A DNA stretch of 7,849 nucleotides from Lachnospiraceae bacterium (lineage in GTDB: Bacteria; Bacillota; Clostridia; Lachnospirales; Lachnospiraceae), in the NCBI GenBank assembly GCA_017651385.1, contig JAGCCY010000048.1, positions 1-7,849 of the forward strand, in the 5' to 3' direction. Below the pieces are notes generated by a model. The model was not told the origin of the DNA. It was given only the letters and a program-made list of their open reading frames with translations, and did not search any database. The position numbers and the translations under genes are program-made. Below are positions 6,203 through 7,849 of the stretch, in pieces; within the stretch, counting starts at the first letter, position 1, and each line of letters opens with the position of its first letter.

Positions 6203-7144
6203 TTAACCCTTTACAGCACCGATCATGATACCTTTTGTAAAGTATTTCTGGAAGAAAGGGTACACAAGTAAGATGGGGGTTACGACCACGATCGTAACTG
6301 TCATTCTTACCGATGTTGCAGTCTGCATCTTGGCCATGGAAGCCGCAATGTTGGCCGATGAGGAACTGCCGTTTAACAGTGCCTTTATGGAACTTGACTG
6401 CGTAATGTACTGATAAAGCACGAACTGAAGTGTATTTAACTTCTTATCCGTAATGTAGATAAGCGTATCCTGGAATGCGTTCCACTGGTTTACCGCCGTA
6501 AATATCGCAACGGTGGCAAGTATAGGCTTGATGACCGGAAGTATGATCCTGAAGAAGATCGTTAACGTACCGGCTCCGTCTATGACAGCCGCTTCCCTTA
6601 ACTCTCCCGGCGTCGCCTCGATAAATGTCTTACACAAGATCATGTAGAACGGGCTTATGGCTGTAGGAAGCACATATATCCAGAAGTTGTTCGTAAGCTT
6701 AAGGTTGGACATTGTAATGTAAAGCGGGATGATACCTGCGTTAAAGTACATTGTCGCTGCGATAAATCTGTACCAGAATTTTCTGCCCCACATATTATTG
6801 CTTGTAAACATGTAGCCCAAGAATGCTGAGGTAAATACCACCACCAATGTACCGATGGCTGTTCTGGCAAGCGATATCTTCGCCGCATCGAAAAGTCCTT
6901 CAAGATGCATGACCGAAGCATAGTTTGTAAAATGGATCTCTTTCGGCAGGAAGATTATCTTACCCTTATCGCTTAAGGTATTTGAACTTATTGAGTTGAT
7001 AAAAATGTAGTAAAAAGGATAAACGCAAACAAAAGCAAATAATGAATACACAATATATGTGATTACGCTTATCAATATATCTCCGAAGGAACGCTTGTAG
7101 TGCACCTTGGAAGGCATGTGATCATAATCTTTGTTCTTCTTCAT
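6203..7144 (-). CDS. YtcP/AraQ-like sugar ABC transporter permease
   Basis: Second membrane subunit of the importer, 313 residues, the usual length for the family. The N-terminus is short and charged. Likely membrane segments are at about 22-49, 92-114, 126-146, 155-172, 203-220 and 279-297. The EAA loop is at 184-204 (EAAVIDGAG, then ILPVIKP) and would dock with the ATPase. I chose the ATG at 7144 (MKKNKDYDH) because an AAAGGGGG ribosome site sits 7 bases upstream and overlaps the stop codon of the preceding permease. An upstream in-frame TTG at 7183 lies within that permease's coding sequence and lacks support. The C-terminus (FFQKYFTKGIMIGAVKG) is typical of this subfamily. The binding-protein gene follows after 74 bases containing a hairpin. 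No ATPase gene is visible in the window. Confidence 0.95.
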   Translation of the reverse strand: MKKNKDYDHMPSKVHYKRSFGDILISVITYIVYSLFAFVCVYPFYYIFINSISSNTLSDKGKIIFLPKEIHFTNYASVMHLEGLFDAAKISLARTAIGTLVVVFTSAFLGYMFTSNNMWGRKFWYRFIAATMYFNAGIIPLYITMSNLKLTNNFWIYVLPTAISPFYMILCKTFIEATPGELREAAVIDGAGTLTIFFRIILPVIKPILATVAIFTAVNQWNAFQDTLIYITDKKLNTLQFVLYQYITQSSSIKALLNGSSSSANIAASMAKMQTATSVRMTVTIVVVTPILLVYPFFQKYFTKGIMIGAVKG

Positions 7145-7151
7145 ACCCGTG

Positions 7152-7159
7152 CCCCCTTT
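7152..7159 (-). promoter_or_regulatory. Ribosome binding site of the second permease
   Basis: AAAGGGGG on the minus strand, 7 bases before the ATG at 7144 and overlapping the TAA of the upstream permease. It decides the start in favour of 7144 over the TTG at 7183. Confidence 0.75.
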
Positions 7160-7849
7160 AAATAAATCCTTCACCGCGCACAAGCTTCGAGAATCCGTTT
7201 GTGAGGGTCAGAAGTATGATGCTGACGATGGTCTTTAATATGCTGACCGCTACGGAAAGTGAGTAGCCGCCGCTGCCCATTGCCAGGTTGTATACATACA
7301 GGTCTAGAACCTGGATGTAGTCTTTGTTGAAGGAGTTCTGGAATACATAGAACTGCTCCATACCGTTTGTAAGGAAGTTCGCAAGGTTGAGCATTACGAT
7401 AACGAAATAAGTGGGTAAGATACTCGGTATTGTAATGTGCCGTATAACCTGCATACGGCTTGCTCCGTCCACCTTGGCGGCTTCTATCATCTGCTCATCG
7501 ATACCGGTGATGGCCGCTATATACATGATCGCCGCCCATCCCGCATTCTTCCACGTAAGCCACAGCCATTGCTTAAAGTAGATATGCTCCGTGGACTTTA
7601 GGAAATCTATCGGTCTGTCAATAACATGAAGGTTCATGAGTACCGTATTGACAACACCTGTACTGTTAAGTACCGAATATGCAATTGAAAAAACAAGAAC
7701 CCAGCTTATGAAATTGGGGATCGTTGTAACTGTCTGTACGAATTTCTTGAACGGAACACATTTGATCTCATTAAGAAATACCGCGAACATCATGGGGAAC
7801 CATGAGAACAAAAGGCTTAAACCGCTGATGGCAAAGGTATTTCGAAGCA
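7158..7849 (-). CDS. LplB-like sugar ABC transporter permease (5' end outside window)
   Basis: Inner-membrane permease of a CUT1-type carbohydrate ABC importer, the LplB-like partner of the pair. The frame stays open to the window edge (it reads LRNTFAISGLSLLFSWFP at the edge), so the real start lies beyond 7849. The TTG at 7811 is an internal Leu codon, not a start. The 229 visible residues hold several hydrophobic membrane segments and the cytoplasmic EAA loop that contacts the ATPase (EAAKVDGAS, then IPSILP about ten residues later). Family members have about 300 residues, so roughly 70-90 N-terminal residues are missing. The gene ends in TAA 13 bases before the second permease, with which it should be co-transcribed and form a heterodimer. 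Family assignment is firm; the substrate cannot be read from the sequence. Confidence 0.93.
   Translation of the reverse strand, partial: LRNTFAISGLSLLFSWFPMMFAVFLNEIKCVPFKKFVQTVTTIPNFISWVLVFSIAYSVLNSTGVVNTVLMNLHVIDRPIDFLKSTEHIYFKQWLWLTWKNAGWAAIMYIAAITGIDEQMIEAAKVDGASRMQVIRHITIPSILPTYFVIVMLNLANFLTNGMEQFYVFQNSFNKDYIQVLDLYVYNLAMGSGGYSLSVAVSILKTIVSIILLTLTNGFSKLVRGEGFI

Noticed and set aside
6203..7183. Longer version of the second permease starting at a TTG at 7183
   Set aside because: The extra 13 codons lie mostly in the end of the upstream permease gene; the ATG at 7144 has a good ribosome site and a normal family N-terminus.
1..7849. CRISPR arrays, tRNA or rRNA genes, insertion sequences, direct repeats, phage or attachment sites
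   Set aside because: I saw no tandem repeat-spacer pattern, no tRNA-like cloverleaf, no transposase or integrase, and no terminal inverted repeats; the window is filled almost entirely by the genes listed.

Overview
All genes in this window lie on the minus strand, so it reads from high coordinates to low. It looks like part of a carbohydrate-utilisation locus from a Firmicute, most likely a member of the Clostridia and plausibly of the Lachnospiraceae. The reasons are an LplB/YtcP-type sugar ABC transporter with a large lipoprotein binding protein and no ATPase gene beside it, a LacI-type regulator, cytoplasmic glycosidases without signal peptides, strong AGGAGG-like ribosome sites and a moderate GC content. 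The taxon is inferred from style only; there is no marker gene.

Transport block (about 7849 to 4371). An LplB-like permease enters from beyond the right edge. A YtcP/AraQ-like permease follows 13 bases later, then a 585-residue lipoprotein substrate-binding protein. A stem-loop with a GCAA loop lies in the gap between the second permease and the binding protein. A strong rho-independent terminator (4305-4330) closes the block.

Regulator and enzyme block (about 4310 to 1). A LacI-family repressor gene has its own apparent promoter, with TATAAT just downstream of the terminator. Three genes then follow almost without gaps: a GH27 alpha-galactosidase-type glycosidase carrying an inserted carbohydrate-binding-like beta-sandwich, a 144-residue protein resembling degenerate S-layer-homology repeats, and the first 327 residues of a GH31 glycosidase that runs off the left edge. 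The last two joints are overlaps of 4 and 7 bases.

The likely job is uptake of an oligosaccharide by the ABC transporter, trimming of alpha-linked galactosyl and glucosyl or xylosyl units in the cytoplasm by the GH27 and GH31 enzymes, and control by the LacI-type sensor. The ATPase would have to be supplied from elsewhere, as is common for this transporter class.

The most striking observation is an in-frame TGA at codon 46 of the GH27 gene (3057-3059). It sits directly after the conserved GWNSWNAF motif, at a place where glycine (GGA) would fit. The reading frame is intact on both sides, so this is a single-base nonsense change, a sequencing error, or a read-through or recoded codon. I do not see clear evidence of a wholly new system; the small SLH-like protein wedged between two glycosidases is the least understood part.
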